A stretch of 64,000 nucleotides of DNA. It comes from Erythrobacter sp. KY5. Lineage in GTDB: Bacteria; Pseudomonadota; Alphaproteobacteria; Sphingomonadales; Sphingomonadaceae. A program made the translations under genes and the position numbers. Numbering within the stretch: the first letter of the stretch is position 1; each line of letters starts with the position of its first letter. The notes below the pieces were generated by a model. That model was not told the origin of the DNA and searched no databases. It was given only the letters and a program-made list of their open reading frames with translations. The stretch is taken from positions 1,223,001 through 1,287,000 of the forward strand of contig NZ_CP021912.1 in the NCBI RefSeq assembly GCF_003264115.1. Direction: 5' to 3'. Shown here piece by piece: positions 8,516 to 17,797 of the stretch.

Positions 8516-9639
8516 TGAACGACACGATTTATGATTTTGCAATTATAGGCGCCGGGATGGCCGGTGCCAGCATCGCGGCTGAACTCGCCGAGCATGCAAA
8601 GGTGATCGTGCTCGAAGCGGAAGATGCCCCCGGCTATCACTCCACCGGCAGATCCGCTGCATTCTGGGAAGAGTGCTATGGTGGGCCGGGCGTGGTCCCA
8701 TTGACACTGGCATCGGGTGAATACCTGCGAGAACACGGCTTCCTGTCTCAGCGCGGCGCACTTTATATCGGGCGCGCCGAAGACCGGGCGCAAATGGACA
8801 GCTTCGTGCGGCAGTTCGACGGCACCGGCGTCTCGATTGAGCGCCTCAGCGGAGAAGCGGTGCGCGCACGCGTCCCGCAATTGCGCAAGGAATGGTGCGA
8901 TGCGATTTACGAAGATCCTTGCGCCGACATCGACGTTGCCGGTTTGCACCAGCACTATCTCAAGGCGTTGAAGACCGCCGGTGTCACATTGGAATGCCGG
9001 GCTCGTATCAGCGCGTTTGAGCGACAGGCGGGCGGTTGGCGTATCTTCAGCGAAAGCGGCGAAAGCTGGCGCGCAGCTGAGATCGTCAATGCGGCTGGCG
9101 CGTGGGCCGATGTCATCGCGAAGCGCGCCGGAGCACGGCCGATTGGAATTGAACCCAAGCGCCGAACCGTTGCTCAACTGCGCGTCGCGCCCGCCGCTTG
9201 CGATGACCAACCGCTGGTCCTCGACATCTCAGGCGGCTTCTACTTCAAGCCCGACAACGGGCGTCTCTGGCTCAGTCCGCATGACGAAGTGCCATCTGAA
9301 CCTTGCGACGCTGCGCCCGAGGAACTCGACGTTGCACGCGCAATAGACCGGTTCGAACGTGCGACCACTTGGCAGATCGAAGCGGTTGAGCGCCGTTGGG
9401 CAGGCCTTCGAAGCTTCGCGCCGGACAGGCTCCCAGTTTACGGTCGCGATCCTGAATGTTCCGGCTTTGCCTGGTTCGCAGGGCAGGGCGGCTTCGGCAT
9501 CCAGACCTCGCCTGCCGCCGCGCGACTGGGCGCGCAAATTCTGCTGGACCTGCAGCCCGATGAACTGACCAGGGGGATTGACCGCACACGGTACTCGCCT
9601 GCGCGATTTTCCGAGTTGAAAGCGCGCCTCACGGGGTAG
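8515..9639 (+). CDS. FAD-dependent amine/amino-acid oxidoreductase (DAO family)
   Basis: Flavoenzyme of the D-amino-acid oxidase/glycine oxidase superfamily, 374 residues. The N-terminal Rossmann fold reads AIIGAGMAGASIAAELAE, with the acidic ribose-binding residue in VIVLEAED. The C-terminal FAD signature is FAGQGGFGIQTSPAA. There is no signal peptide, so it is cytosolic. The arginine/FAD contacts resemble DadA or D-arginine dehydrogenase-like proteins, but the substrate cannot be read from sequence. It overlaps the upstream hydrolase by one base. Confidence 0.87.
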   Translation: MNDTIYDFAIIGAGMAGASIAAELAEHAKVIVLEAEDAPGYHSTGRSAAFWEECYGGPGVVPLTLASGEYLREHGFLSQRGALYIGRAEDRAQMDSFVRQFDGTGVSIERLSGEAVRARVPQLRKEWCDAIYEDPCADIDVAGLHQHYLKALKTAGVTLECRARISAFERQAGGWRIFSESGESWRAAEIVNAAGAWADVIAKRAGARPIGIEPKRRTVAQLRVAPAACDDQPLVLDISGGFYFKPDNGRLWLSPHDEVPSEPCDAAPEELDVARAIDRFERATTWQIEAVERRWAGLRSFAPDRLPVYGRDPECSGFAWFAGQGGFGIQTSPAAARLGAQILLDLQPDELTRGIDRTRYSPARFSELKARLTG

Positions 9640-9708
9640 CCAGCGTGAAAGTGATCTGTAAAAAGGGTCGATGAGTTTCAACACTACCTAAGAGAGGGGA
9701 AACCATAC

Positions 9709-9885
9709 ATGGCTCACAAGTTCGAAATCTACAAAGACAAGGCCGGCGAGTTCCGCGTGCGCTTTAAGTATAACAGCGAAGTGATGTTCTCGACCGAAGG
9801 CTATTCCTCGAAGGACAGCGCCAAGAACGCGATCGCGTCGATCCAGAAGAACGGTCCAGGCGCGCCGGTCGAAGACAACAGCTGA
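9709..9885 (+). CDS. YegP-type DUF1508 small protein
   Basis: A 58-residue protein starting MAHKFEIYKDKAGEFRVR and ending GAPVEDNS. It is a single DUF1508 repeat; E. coli YegP has two in tandem. The fold typically pairs as a small beta-alpha unit, and its biochemical role is not established. A strong purine run (AGAGAGGGGA) sits about 8 bases before the ATG. A rho-independent terminator follows 27 bases after the stop, so it may be its own transcription unit. Confidence 0.9.
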   Translation: MAHKFEIYKDKAGEFRVRFKYNSEVMFSTEGYSSKDSAKNAIASIQKNGPGAPVEDNS

Positions 9886-9911
9886 GCCTTTAGCGCTTTT
9901 GAGCTTCAAGC

Positions 9912-9948
9912 GGGCGTGCCATCAGATCGATGGCGCGCCCGTTTTGCC
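9912..9948 (+). terminator. Rho-independent terminator after the YegP-type gene
   Basis: GGGCGTGCCATC (9912-9923) pairs with GATGGCGCGCCC (9929-9940) over 12 positions with one G-U pair and a 5-base loop. It is followed by GTTTTGCC on the plus strand. This is the clearest terminator in the window. It also separates the plus-strand gene from the convergent rnhA. Confidence 0.85.
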
Positions 9949-9956
9949 TCGCGCTC

Positions 9957-10421
9957 TTATTCGCCGCGAGCGATCCGGTCCGCTTCGTCGCTGGCAAGCT
10001 GGTCGACGCGTTCGTTTTCAGCGTGGCCGTTATGTCCCTTGACCCAGTGCCATGACACTTCATGCCGCGCAGCGACGTCGATCAGGTCGTGCCACAGATC
10101 CGCGTTGCGCACAGGCTTCTTGCTCGCATTGACCCAGCCGCGCTTCTTCCAGCCGTGCACCCATTTCGTGATCCCGTCGATCACGTATTTGCTGTCTGAA
10201 TAAAGGTCGACCTTGCAGGGCTCGATCAGTGCCTTCAGGCCTTCAATCGCAGCGGTGAGCTCCATACGGTTGTTGGTGGAATCAGCCTCGCCGCCCGACA
10301 ATTCCTTCTCGTGCTTGCCCAGCCGAAGCAAAGCGCCCCATCCGCCGGGGCCCGGATTGCCCTTGCAGGCGCCGTCGGTGAAAATCTCGACATGTTTCAT
10401 GGGACGGCTTTGCCCGATCAT
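9957..10421 (-). CDS. rnhA: Ribonuclease HI
   Basis: Degrades the RNA strand of RNA-DNA hybrids. The acidic catalytic set is visible: [15 protein letters not shown], the Glu in [13 protein letters not shown], the Asp in LYSDSKYV, and the late ENERVDQLA. About 148-154 residues, the normal length. ATG 10421 forms an ATGA overlap with the thrB stop. ATG 10400 ([10 protein letters not shown]) matches the usual family N-terminus and may be the true start. It is the last gene of ispH-thrB-rnhA. Confidence 0.95.
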   Translation of the reverse strand: MIGQSRPMKHVEIFTDGACKGNPGPGGWGALLRLGKHEKELSGGEADSTNNRMELTAAIEGLKALIEPCKVDLYSDSKYVIDGITKWVHGWKKRGWVNASKKPVRNADLWHDLIDVAARHEVSWHWVKGHNGHAENERVDQLASDEADRIARGE

Positions 10422-11401
10422 CTGACACCTTCAAACAGCGAAGCGCCGTTTTTGTCGTAAAATTCTAGCCTCCGAGCGAAATCCATCGGGTCCTTGCGCG
10501 TAACCAGCGCATCTGCCGGCGTTGAAATCCAGTCTTCGGCCCGGCTGGTGACGAAGCGAATGGCCGCACCGCGAGCGAGAACCGGCAGGCATTCGCGCTC
10601 CTGATCGCTCAGGGGCCGAACGCTTTCATACCCTTCCATCAGGGCATCGGCGACGGCCTGGCGATATTCGCTGCCGTCGCCGCTGAAGCTCCACGCGGCG
10701 TGAGTGACGGCGAGATCGTATGCGAACGCGTCTGTTGCCGAGAAATAGAAGTCGATCAGCCCGCTCACATGTTCGCCAAGCATAAGCACGTTGTCGGGAA
10801 ACAGGTCGCAGTGGACGACGCCGCCTGGCAGATCGCCCGGCCACGCTTTTTCAAGCGCTTCAAGCTGCACCTTCAGGATCGAGGGAAGGGCCGGGTCGAT
10901 CTCTGCCAAAGCCGCGTCACCGCAGCGTGCTGTGATTTCGCTCCACGCTGCGAGGCCCATGTCATTCGCGCGTGTCTGGCCGAAGTCTTTGACAGCGAGA
11001 TGGTTCTGCCCAAGCGCGCGACCAACCGAGCGTGCCTGACCAGCGGTAGGATGATCCACGGAAACGCCGGGCAGATATTCGATGAGCGCAATCGCCTTGC
11101 CATCGAGATAGCGAAAACTCGCGCCTTCGCGGTCGTGGATGGTCCGGGGCACCGGGCAGCCTTTGGCGGCGAGGTGATCCATCAGGTCGAGGAAAAACGG
11201 CAGGTCCGAAAGTTCGATCCTGCGCTCATACATGGTGAGGATAAAGCGCGTGTTTGTGCCGGATGTGCCGGTTGTTTCGATCAACCAGTTGGAGTTCGAA
11301 ACGCCTTCGGCAATGCCCTTGGCACTTATCAGCTCGCCAACATCATAATGCGCGATGAGATCGGCAAGATCCTCTGCGCCAAGATGGGTGTAGACCGCCA
11401 T
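10418..11401 (-). CDS. thrB: Homoserine kinase, choline/aminoglycoside-kinase fold
   Basis: Phosphorylates homoserine in threonine synthesis. The 327 residues belong to the APH-fold homoserine kinases used by many alphaproteobacteria, not the GHMP type. The Brenner-type catalytic motif [10 protein letters not shown] and the downstream metal-binding [10 protein letters not shown] are visible. The N-terminus [16 protein letters not shown] is typical. It lies 24 bases after ispH and overlaps rnhA by 4 bases. Confidence 0.93.
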   Translation of the reverse strand: MAVYTHLGAEDLADLIAHYDVGELISAKGIAEGVSNSNWLIETTGTSGTNTRFILTMYERRIELSDLPFFLDLMDHLAAKGCPVPRTIHDREGASFRYLDGKAIALIEYLPGVSVDHPTAGQARSVGRALGQNHLAVKDFGQTRANDMGLAAWSEITARCGDAALAEIDPALPSILKVQLEALEKAWPGDLPGGVVHCDLFPDNVLMLGEHVSGLIDFYFSATDAFAYDLAVTHAAWSFSGDGSEYRQAVADALMEGYESVRPLSDQERECLPVLARGAAIRFVTSRAEDWISTPADALVTRKDPMDFARRLEFYDKNGASLFEGVR

Positions 11402-11425
11402 GGCTAGCGAGCGCTCACGAATGTC

Positions 11426-12409
11426 CTATTCGGTCAGCTGTCGCGGCAGCTTGAAGACCATCTGCTCTTCAGTGTGCGTGATGGTCCGCTCCTGAATCGG
11501 CCTCAACCTGGCGAGGGCATCGACGACTTCGCGGACAAGCACTTCAGGCGCGGATGCCCCTGCTGTTAAACCGATCGTGTCAATCCCGTCGAGCCACGCC
11601 GGGTTGATTTCCTCTGCGCGCTGGATGAGCTTGCCGGGAGTGCCCAGCCGTTCGGCCACTTCGACCAGCCGCAACGAATTGGACGAGTTGGGAGCACCCA
11701 CGACCAGAACCAGCTCGCAATCCCTCGCCAGTTCCTTGACCGCCGCCTGACGGTTCGATGTCGCGTAACAGATATCTTCTGCCTTTGGTCCCTTGATATT
11801 GGGATAGCGCCATTCGAGCGCTTCGATCACTTCGCGCGTGTCATCGACCGAAAGCGTCGTCTGCGTGAGGTAGGCAAGCTCTTCATCCGAATCGAACGGC
11901 AGCTTGTCGACGTCTTCAATGTTCTCGACCAGCGTCATCTGGCCAGGCTCCACCTGACCCATCGTCCCGATCACTTCAGGATGGCCCTGATGCCCGATAA
12001 AGATGATGTGGCGGCCTTTTTCCAGCTGGCGCTCAGCCTGGCGGTGAACCTTCGAAACCAGCGGACAGGTCGCATCGACATAGACCATGTTGCGGCGCTC
12101 TGCTTCGGCAGGCACGGACTTGGGTACACCGTGCGCGCTGAACACGACCGGCGCGTCGGTCGGCACTTCGTCGAGTTCCTTGACGAAGATCGCGCCCTTG
12201 GCTTTCAGCCCTTCCACGACGTATTTGTTGTGGACGATTTCGTGGCGCACATAGACCGGCGCACCGTACCTCTCGAGCGCCTTTTCGACGATCTCGATCG
12301 CCCGGTCCACGCCCGCGCAAAAACCGCGTGGTGCGGCGATCAGGAGGTTGAGCGGCCTGGCATCGACTGTGCCTGTCGCAGGCTTGGTATCGGGCAATGG
12401 AGCGTTCAT
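11426..12409 (-). CDS. ispH: 4-hydroxy-3-methylbut-2-enyl diphosphate reductase
   Basis: Final [4Fe-4S] enzyme of the MEP isoprenoid pathway, making IPP and DMAPP. The three cluster cysteines are in [23 protein letters not shown] and the late [13 protein letters not shown] region preceded by ICYATSNRQ. The catalytic histidines are visible in [10 protein letters not shown] and [10 protein letters not shown]. The 327 residues are standard. It leads a minus-strand operon with thrB and rnhA. The start ATG 12409 faces a divergent lipoprotein gene 129 bases away. Confidence 0.96.
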   Translation of the reverse strand: MNAPLPDTKPATGTVDARPLNLLIAAPRGFCAGVDRAIEIVEKALERYGAPVYVRHEIVHNKYVVEGLKAKGAIFVKELDEVPTDAPVVFSAHGVPKSVPAEAERRNMVYVDATCPLVSKVHRQAERQLEKGRHIIFIGHQGHPEVIGTMGQVEPGQMTLVENIEDVDKLPFDSDEELAYLTQTTLSVDDTREVIEALEWRYPNIKGPKAEDICYATSNRQAAVKELARDCELVLVVGAPNSSNSLRLVEVAERLGTPGKLIQRAEEINPAWLDGIDTIGLTAGASAPEVLVREVVDALARLRPIQERTITHTEEQMVFKLPRQLTE

Positions 12410-12538
12410 AAGACTGCCACTAGCGCTTTGCGGCGCGGCTCGCTAGGGCAACGTGAGTTTGCCATGTTCTGGCCAACAAAATTGGGCGCGGTCCGGACGG
12501 CCGCGCGAGAGTGACAAATTTCGAGGGATCACCTGTAT

Positions 12539-13186
12539 ATGACGTTTCGCACCCGTGTTCTGCCTGCCATCGCACTCGGCGCCGCACTTGCAGGCTGCTC
12601 GAGCGAAGGTGAGCTGGTGGTTGACCAGGGCGTTGGCATTACCTCGGTGCTGACCCGTTGTCCCGCTGTGGGCATCCCGGATTACACTGGCGACGTGACC
12701 ACATTCCGTGCAGCCGATCCGACGCTGGCCAATCTCGACGTCTCTGCTTCGATCACGAACCTGCGGTCCACATGCGATGATTCGAGCGAGCGCGTCTACA
12801 CCGAAGCTACCTTTGATGTCCGCGCACGCCGCAGCGACGTGCGCGGTGCACGCACGGTGACGCTACCATACTTCGTGACCGTCCTTCAGGGCGGCAGTGC
12901 GGTCGTGACAAAGCGCGTGGGCGAAGTGACGCTGAACTTTGCCGACGGACAGGAACGCGCTCAAAGCAGTGCGCGTGCCGGATCATTCGTCGATCGCACG
13001 GCGGCATCGCTTCCCGAGGATATCCGCGAACGCATCACCCGCCGACGACGGGCCGGCGATCCCGAAGCTGCGCTCGACCCGCTGGCCGAACCGGAAGTAC
13101 GCGCAGCCATTGCGCGCACGCGTTTTGAGATGCTGATCGGTTTTCAGCTGACCGAAGAGCAACTCGCTTATAACGCGACGCGTTAA
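12539..13186 (+). CDS. Putative lipoprotein of unknown function
   Basis: A 215-residue protein with an N-terminal signal ending in the lipobox ALAGC (Cys 20). The mature part is Thr/Asp/Arg-rich and predicted mainly beta, with a short Arg-rich patch (ITRRRRAG) near residue 166. It ends in a helical segment, FEMLIGFQLTEEQLAYNATR. I do not recognise a named domain. It stands between the divergent ispH operon and argS, and is probably anchored in the outer membrane facing the periplasm. Confidence 0.8.
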   Translation: MTFRTRVLPAIALGAALAGCSSEGELVVDQGVGITSVLTRCPAVGIPDYTGDVTTFRAADPTLANLDVSASITNLRSTCDDSSERVYTEATFDVRARRSDVRGARTVTLPYFVTVLQGGSAVVTKRVGEVTLNFADGQERAQSSARAGSFVDRTAASLPEDIRERITRRRRAGDPEAALDPLAEPEVRAAIARTRFEMLIGFQLTEEQLAYNATR

Positions 13187-13193
13187 TCTTCGC

Positions 13194-13289
13194 GTTCGCC
13201 CATCCGGGCGAACTCCTCGCTAGACCTGCTTCGCTTCGTTACGCAGCCGCTGCGGACGCCCAGTCAGGCTTGCGACGCCTCTGGCGTCG
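13194..13289 (+). other. Two perfect hairpins between the lipoprotein gene and argS
   Basis: GTTCGCCC (13194-13201) pairs with GGGCGAAC (13206-13213) around ATCC, directly after the lipoprotein stop. CGACGCC (13273-13279) pairs with GGCGTCG (13283-13289) around TCT, 58 bases before the argS start. Neither has a T-run. The first may be a weak terminator and the second a leader stem. Function is inferred only from position. Confidence 0.45.
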
Positions 13290-13346
13290 AATCCCTTGCA
13301 TTGGTCCTTTGTCCCTCCTTCCCTTTGCGCTAACGGCGCATGCGAG

Positions 13347-15098
13347 ATGACCGACATGACAACTCTTTACGCCGCCTACGCCGGGACGATCCAAAACGCG
13401 CTTGACGCGCTTGTCGCAGACGGGACGCTGCCTGAGGGCACGTCCTTTGCGAATGTCACGCTTGAGCCGCCGCGCGATCCTTCGCATGGCGACCTTGCGA
13501 CCAATGCCGCGATGGTGCTGGCAAAGCCTGCCAAGACCAATCCCCGCGCATTGGCCGAAGCGATTGCGGCGAAACTTGAAGCCGATCCTACGATTGTGAG
13601 CGCCGAAATCGCGGGACCTGGGTTTCTCAATCTGCGGCTCGACCCGTCAGCCTGGCTCGGAGAACTTGAGACGATCATCAGGCTTGGCGACGATTATGGT
13701 CGCTCGACCATGGGTGCCGGAACGACGGTCAATGTCGAATATGTAAGCGCCAACCCGACCGGCCCCATGCATATGGGCCATTGTCGCGGCGCGGTGGTGG
13801 GCGATGCGCTGTCCAGCCTGCTTGAGCTGGCGGGGCATAATGTCACGCGCGAATATTACATCAACGACGCTGGCGGTCAGGTCGACACGCTCGCCCGGTC
13901 AGCGCACCTGCGCTATCGCGAGGCACTGGGTGAAGATATCGGCGAGATACCGGAAGGATATTATCCGGGCGATTACCTCAAACCGATTGGCGAATATCTC
14001 GCGCAGGAACTGGGCGACAAGCACCTCGACACACCTGAAGAAGAGTGGCTGCCATACTTCCGCGCCGAAGCGGTCGAGAAGATGATGGACCTCATCAAGT
14101 CCGATCTTGCCCTGCTTGGCATCCATCATGACGTCTTTGCATCCGAAGCCGCGCTTCATGCTGCGGGTAAGCCGGATGAGGCGGAAAAGTGGCTGCGTGA
14201 ACACGGCCTCGTCTATGATGGCGTGCTTGAAGCGCCCAAGGGCAAGGCCCCGCCTGAGGATTGGGAGCCGGTTGAATTGCCGCTTTTCCGCTCGACGCAA
14301 TTCGGCGACGATCAGGACCGCCCAATCAAGAAGTCGGACGGCAAGTGGACATATTTCGGCGCGGACCTTGCCTACCACATGCAAAAGGCCGCCGATGCCG
14401 ATGAGCTGATCGATATTTGGGGTGCGGACCATGCCGGCACGGTCAAGCGGATCAAGGCGGCAGTTGCTGCTCTGTCGCAAGGGCAAGGCAATCCGATCCC
14501 GTTTGACGTCAAGCTCGTCCAGATGGTTCAGCTGATGCGCGGCGGTGAGCCGGTCAAGATGTCAAAGCGTTCGGGCAATTTCATCACCATCGCCGACATG
14601 GTCGAGGAAGTCGGCAAGGACGTGGTGCGTTTCACTATGCTGACCCGCAAGCCGGAAGCGCAGATGGAATTCGACTTCGCCAAAGTGGTCGAGGCATCGA
14701 AGGACAATCCAGTCTGGTACGTTCAGTACGCTCACGCCCGGATTCAATCGACAATTCGCAAGGCTGCGGATGAAGAGGGCGTTACGCCTTCGCTCGACGC
14801 TCTTGGCCAGCTGGGTCAGGAAGAGCTGGCGCTGATCCGGCGTGCGGCACAATTCCCTCGCGAGGTGGAAGCCGCGGCCAAGGCGCGCGAACCTCACCGG
14901 ATCGCGTTTTACCTTTATGACCTCGCGACCGACCTCAATTCGTTCTACAGCCTCGGTAACACTGAGCCTGAAAAGCGGTTCATCCTGAAACATGATAAGG
15001 GCTTAACCGCAGCGCGCCTTTTCCTCGCATCGGCAATCGGGCAAGTGCTGCGTAATGGCCTCCGCGTTCTTGGCGTGGAAGCCGTCGACCGAATGTAA
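13347..15098 (+). CDS. argS: Arginyl-tRNA synthetase
   Basis: Class I aminoacyl-tRNA synthetase charging tRNA-Arg. Start ATG 13347 gives 583 residues (a further ATG at 13356 is possible). The upstream TTG extension is implausible. The N-terminal Add-1 domain is followed by the HIGH-type motif ANPTGPMHMGH and a KMSKS-type VKMSKRSGNF. A C-terminal DALR anticodon-binding domain carries YDLATDLNSFYS. It is followed after 20 bases by a SPOR-domain gene, a common alphaproteobacterial order. Confidence 0.96.
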   Translation: MTDMTTLYAAYAGTIQNALDALVADGTLPEGTSFANVTLEPPRDPSHGDLATNAAMVLAKPAKTNPRALAEAIAAKLEADPTIVSAEIAGPGFLNLRLDPSAWLGELETIIRLGDDYGRSTMGAGTTVNVEYVSANPTGPMHMGHCRGAVVGDALSSLLELAGHNVTREYYINDAGGQVDTLARSAHLRYREALGEDIGEIPEGYYPGDYLKPIGEYLAQELGDKHLDTPEEEWLPYFRAEAVEKMMDLIKSDLALLGIHHDVFASEAALHAAGKPDEAEKWLREHGLVYDGVLEAPKGKAPPEDWEPVELPLFRSTQFGDDQDRPIKKSDGKWTYFGADLAYHMQKAADADELIDIWGADHAGTVKRIKAAVAALSQGQGNPIPFDVKLVQMVQLMRGGEPVKMSKRSGNFITIADMVEEVGKDVVRFTMLTRKPEAQMEFDFAKVVEASKDNPVWYVQYAHARIQSTIRKAADEEGVTPSLDALGQLGQEELALIRRAAQFPREVEAAAKAREPHRIAFYLYDLATDLNSFYSLGNTEPEKRFILKHDKGLTAARLFLASAIGQVLRNGLRVLGVEAVDRM

Positions 15099-15118
15099 AA
15101 GGACGCGTGTGATCAGTG

Positions 15119-15787
15119 ATGATCGAAGCCGAATATGAAGAGATAGAGGACGGCACCGACCAGCTCGACCTTTCCGACGACGACAGTCTGCCCTGGCTGG
15201 AAGCGGAGGAAGAGGACGATGCAGCCGGGGGCGTCGACACACGTCAGGTGGTCGGCTTCGCTTTGTTCATGCTTTTCCTTCTCGTCGTCATAGTCGGCAG
15301 TTTCTGGTATTTAGGCGGTCGCCAGAGCGGTGGCGAACAGGTCGCCGATGGCAGCATCATCGCAGCACCGGACACGCCGATCAAAGAGCGACCGGAAGAT
15401 CCAGGCGGCAAGGAATTCGACGGAACCGGCAATGTCGCGCCCGTAGTTGGAGAAGGCGGCACAAGCGAAGGTGTGATGGCCACGCAAGAACCAGCCGCGA
15501 CGGCTGGCGGTGCCGATGGCGAGAACGCCCGGCAGGCTTTCGCGACGACCAGCGGTGTCGGCGTACAGCTTGCCGCCTATTCGTCTCGCGCACGGGCCGA
15601 ACAGGGCTGGAATGACATTACCCGCCGCACCGATGCACTTTCCGGTTTCCGCTACAGGATTGAAGAGGGCGTGGTAGACATCGGTACGGTCTATCGCTTG
15701 CAGGCAGTTGCGGGTGATCGGGCAGCGGGCGATGCGCTTTGTGCAGCGCTAAAAGCCGATGGAATTGATTGCCAGGTCAAACCCTGA
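15119..15787 (+). CDS. SPOR-domain membrane protein
   Basis: Single-pass protein, 222 residues from ATG 15119 (a GTG at 15116 adds one residue). The first about 40 residues are strongly acidic and cytoplasmic. A helix at about 45-67 (VGFALFMLFLLVVIVGSFWY) crosses the membrane. A Gly/Ala/Pro linker leads to a C-terminal SPOR domain (about 145-222, with GVQLAAYSSRARAEQGW). SPOR domains bind denuded glycan at the septum, so a division role is likely. It lies between argS and nagZ. Confidence 0.88.
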   Translation: MIEAEYEEIEDGTDQLDLSDDDSLPWLEAEEEDDAAGGVDTRQVVGFALFMLFLLVVIVGSFWYLGGRQSGGEQVADGSIIAAPDTPIKERPEDPGGKEFDGTGNVAPVVGEGGTSEGVMATQEPAATAGGADGENARQAFATTSGVGVQLAAYSSRARAEQGWNDITRRTDALSGFRYRIEEGVVDIGTVYRLQAVAGDRAAGDALCAALKADGIDCQVKP

Positions 15788-15798
15788 GGCTCCCTTAC

Positions 15799-15817
15799 AT
15801 TGCGGTCTTGTCGCAAT
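15799..15817 (+). other. Small hairpin after the SPOR gene
   Basis: ATTGCG (15799-15804) pairs with CGCAAT (15812-15817) around a 7-base loop, in the 133-base gap before nagZ. There is no T-run and it is weak. Nothing else is evident in this gap. Confidence 0.3.
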
Positions 15818-15920
15818 CTGGCCCGATTCCGGCACTTTCCCACGAGATTTCCCCGCTAATTCACCAATACGGATGGTTAGCGCGCTTGCCTGATCGCACA
15901 CGCGCTGCAAGGCTTATGCA

Positions 15921-16943
15921 ATGATTCCGGCGATATTCGGATGTTCTGGACCTGAACTTACCGCAGAGGAACGCGCGTTCTTCCGCGAGGCTGATCCTGC
16001 GGGCTACATTCTGTTCGGGCGCAACTGCCTCGATCCTGAGCAATTGCGCAAACTGACCGACGATCTGCGCGATATCCATGGGCGCGATCGTTTGCTGGTT
16101 TCGATCGATCAGGAAGGCGGGCGCGTGGCTCGGCTGCGACCTCCGCAATGGGCTTCCTATCCATCGGGCGAAGCGTTCGACAAGCTTTACAAGGTCGCCC
16201 CAGCCAGCGCTATCGAAGCGGCAAGGGCAGGCGCCAAGGCAATGGGGCTGGAGCTTTCGGCGATGGGGATCACGGTCGACTACCATCCGCCCCTCGATTT
16301 GAGGCAGTCGGGCGCGCACGACGTGATCGGGGACCGGTCGCTTGGTGCCGATCCGATGCAGGTCGCTGCAATTGGCAGAGCAATCCTCGAAGGTCTCGCC
16401 GCTGCGGGCGTCACAGGCTGTATCAAGCACATGCCGGGCCATGGCCGCGCGATGGCCGATTCGCACAAGGAAATGCCAGTCGTTGACGCCGATGCCGACG
16501 CGCTGGCTGCGGATATTGCACCGTTCAGGAGCCTCAATTGGGCTCCCATCGGTATGACCGCGCACCTCAAATTCCCGGTCTGGGACGCCGATAACCCCGC
16601 GACGCAATCCGAGGTGATAGTCCGCGACATTATTCGCGGTGAAATTGGTTTCGACGGTCTTTTGCTCACAGACGATATCGACATGGAAGCGCTTGAGGGC
16701 ACCATCCCTGAGCGTTCGGCGAGAGCGCATGCAGCGGGCTGCGATATCGTGCTCAATTGCTGGGCCAAGATGGACGACATGGCCGGCATCTGTGAAGTGC
16801 TGCCCACGATGTCGGGCCAGACGACAGCGCGCCTTGACCGCGCGCTCGAAGGCACACGCCTTGCAGATTGCATCGCGGATGAAGCAGCCGACCTTCTTGC
16901 CAAGCGCGATGCACTGCTGGCCCTCGCTGAGGAGGCCGCATGA
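15921..16943 (+). CDS. nagZ: Beta-N-acetylhexosaminidase, GH3 family
   Basis: Cytoplasmic enzyme that removes GlcNAc from anhydro-muropeptides during peptidoglycan recycling. The 340 residues show the GH3 signature KHMPGHGRAMADSH, whose His is the mobile acid/base. The nucleophile aspartate lies in LLLTDDIDMEAL. There is no signal peptide. The stop overlaps the scpA start by four bases (ATGA). Confidence 0.95.
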   Translation: MIPAIFGCSGPELTAEERAFFREADPAGYILFGRNCLDPEQLRKLTDDLRDIHGRDRLLVSIDQEGGRVARLRPPQWASYPSGEAFDKLYKVAPASAIEAARAGAKAMGLELSAMGITVDYHPPLDLRQSGAHDVIGDRSLGADPMQVAAIGRAILEGLAAAGVTGCIKHMPGHGRAMADSHKEMPVVDADADALAADIAPFRSLNWAPIGMTAHLKFPVWDADNPATQSEVIVRDIIRGEIGFDGLLLTDDIDMEALEGTIPERSARAHAAGCDIVLNCWAKMDDMAGICEVLPTMSGQTTARLDRALEGTRLADCIADEAADLLAKRDALLALAEEAA

Positions 16944-17797
16944 CCATCGAGAACGACGATGGCTTCATGCTTTCAGGCGACGCTGCCGGGGCGGGTGAGC
17001 CCACGGCCGAAATGCCCGACGGTTGGGTAGATGAAAACGGCAAGCAAGGCGCGAAACAGGGCGATGATGCACTCTATCTCGAGCTTGATGGCTGGGAAGG
17101 CCCGCTCGATCTGTTGCTCGACCTTGCGCGGCGTCAGAAGGTTGATCTTCGCCAGATTTCCATCCTCGCGCTGGTCGACCAGTACCTGAACTATATCGAG
17201 CGCGCTCAGGGCCTGAGGCTGGAACTGGCGGCAGACTACCTCGTGATGGCTGCCTGGCTGGCTTACCTCAAATCGGCGCTGTTGCTGCCCAAGGAAGAAC
17301 AGGAAGACCCGAGCCCCGAGGAGCTCGCACTGCGCCTTCAGTTGCGACTTCAAAGACTTGGCGCGATGCGCGAGGCCGCGGCTAGGCTCATGGGCCGCGA
17401 TCGGATCGGACGCGACATCTTTGTTCGCGGCGCGCCGGAGGGACTTCGGACTGATCGCAAGACATTGTGGCGCTCGGATGCCTATTCGCTGATCCAGGCT
17501 TACGGACAAGTCAAGGCGCGTACGGCGCCGCGCATCTACCACGTGTCAGACCGTCCGGTCATGACACTGGACAGCGCGCTGGACCGGGTCTCCGCGATGC
17601 TGGGCGTGACACTGGACTGGATGGATATTCGCGACTTTCTGCCGAAACATGCCGCGCCTGCGCTGCGCAAATCGGCGCTTGCATCCAGCTTCGTCGCGGC
17701 GCTGGAGCTCGCGCGATTGGGACGGGCTGAGATTGCGCAGGAAGAGGCCTTTTCACCGCTTCGCATTCGCAGGCTTAAGGCAGCGGCAAGCGCATGA
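16940..17797 (+). CDS. scpA: Segregation and condensation protein A (kleisin)
   Basis: Kleisin subunit of the SMC condensin complex. The 285 residues have an N-terminal acidic leader of about 40 residues. The ScpA core follows with LDGWEGPLDLLLDLARRQKVD and DLRQISILALVDQYL. The C-terminal winged-helix end (EIAQEEAFSPLRIRRL) binds the SMC head. It overlaps nagZ upstream and scpB downstream by ATGA junctions, implying coupled translation. Confidence 0.95.
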   Translation: MTIENDDGFMLSGDAAGAGEPTAEMPDGWVDENGKQGAKQGDDALYLELDGWEGPLDLLLDLARRQKVDLRQISILALVDQYLNYIERAQGLRLELAADYLVMAAWLAYLKSALLLPKEEQEDPSPEELALRLQLRLQRLGAMREAAARLMGRDRIGRDIFVRGAPEGLRTDRKTLWRSDAYSLIQAYGQVKARTAPRIYHVSDRPVMTLDSALDRVSAMLGVTLDWMDIRDFLPKHAAPALRKSALASSFVAALELARLGRAEIAQEEAFSPLRIRRLKAAASA

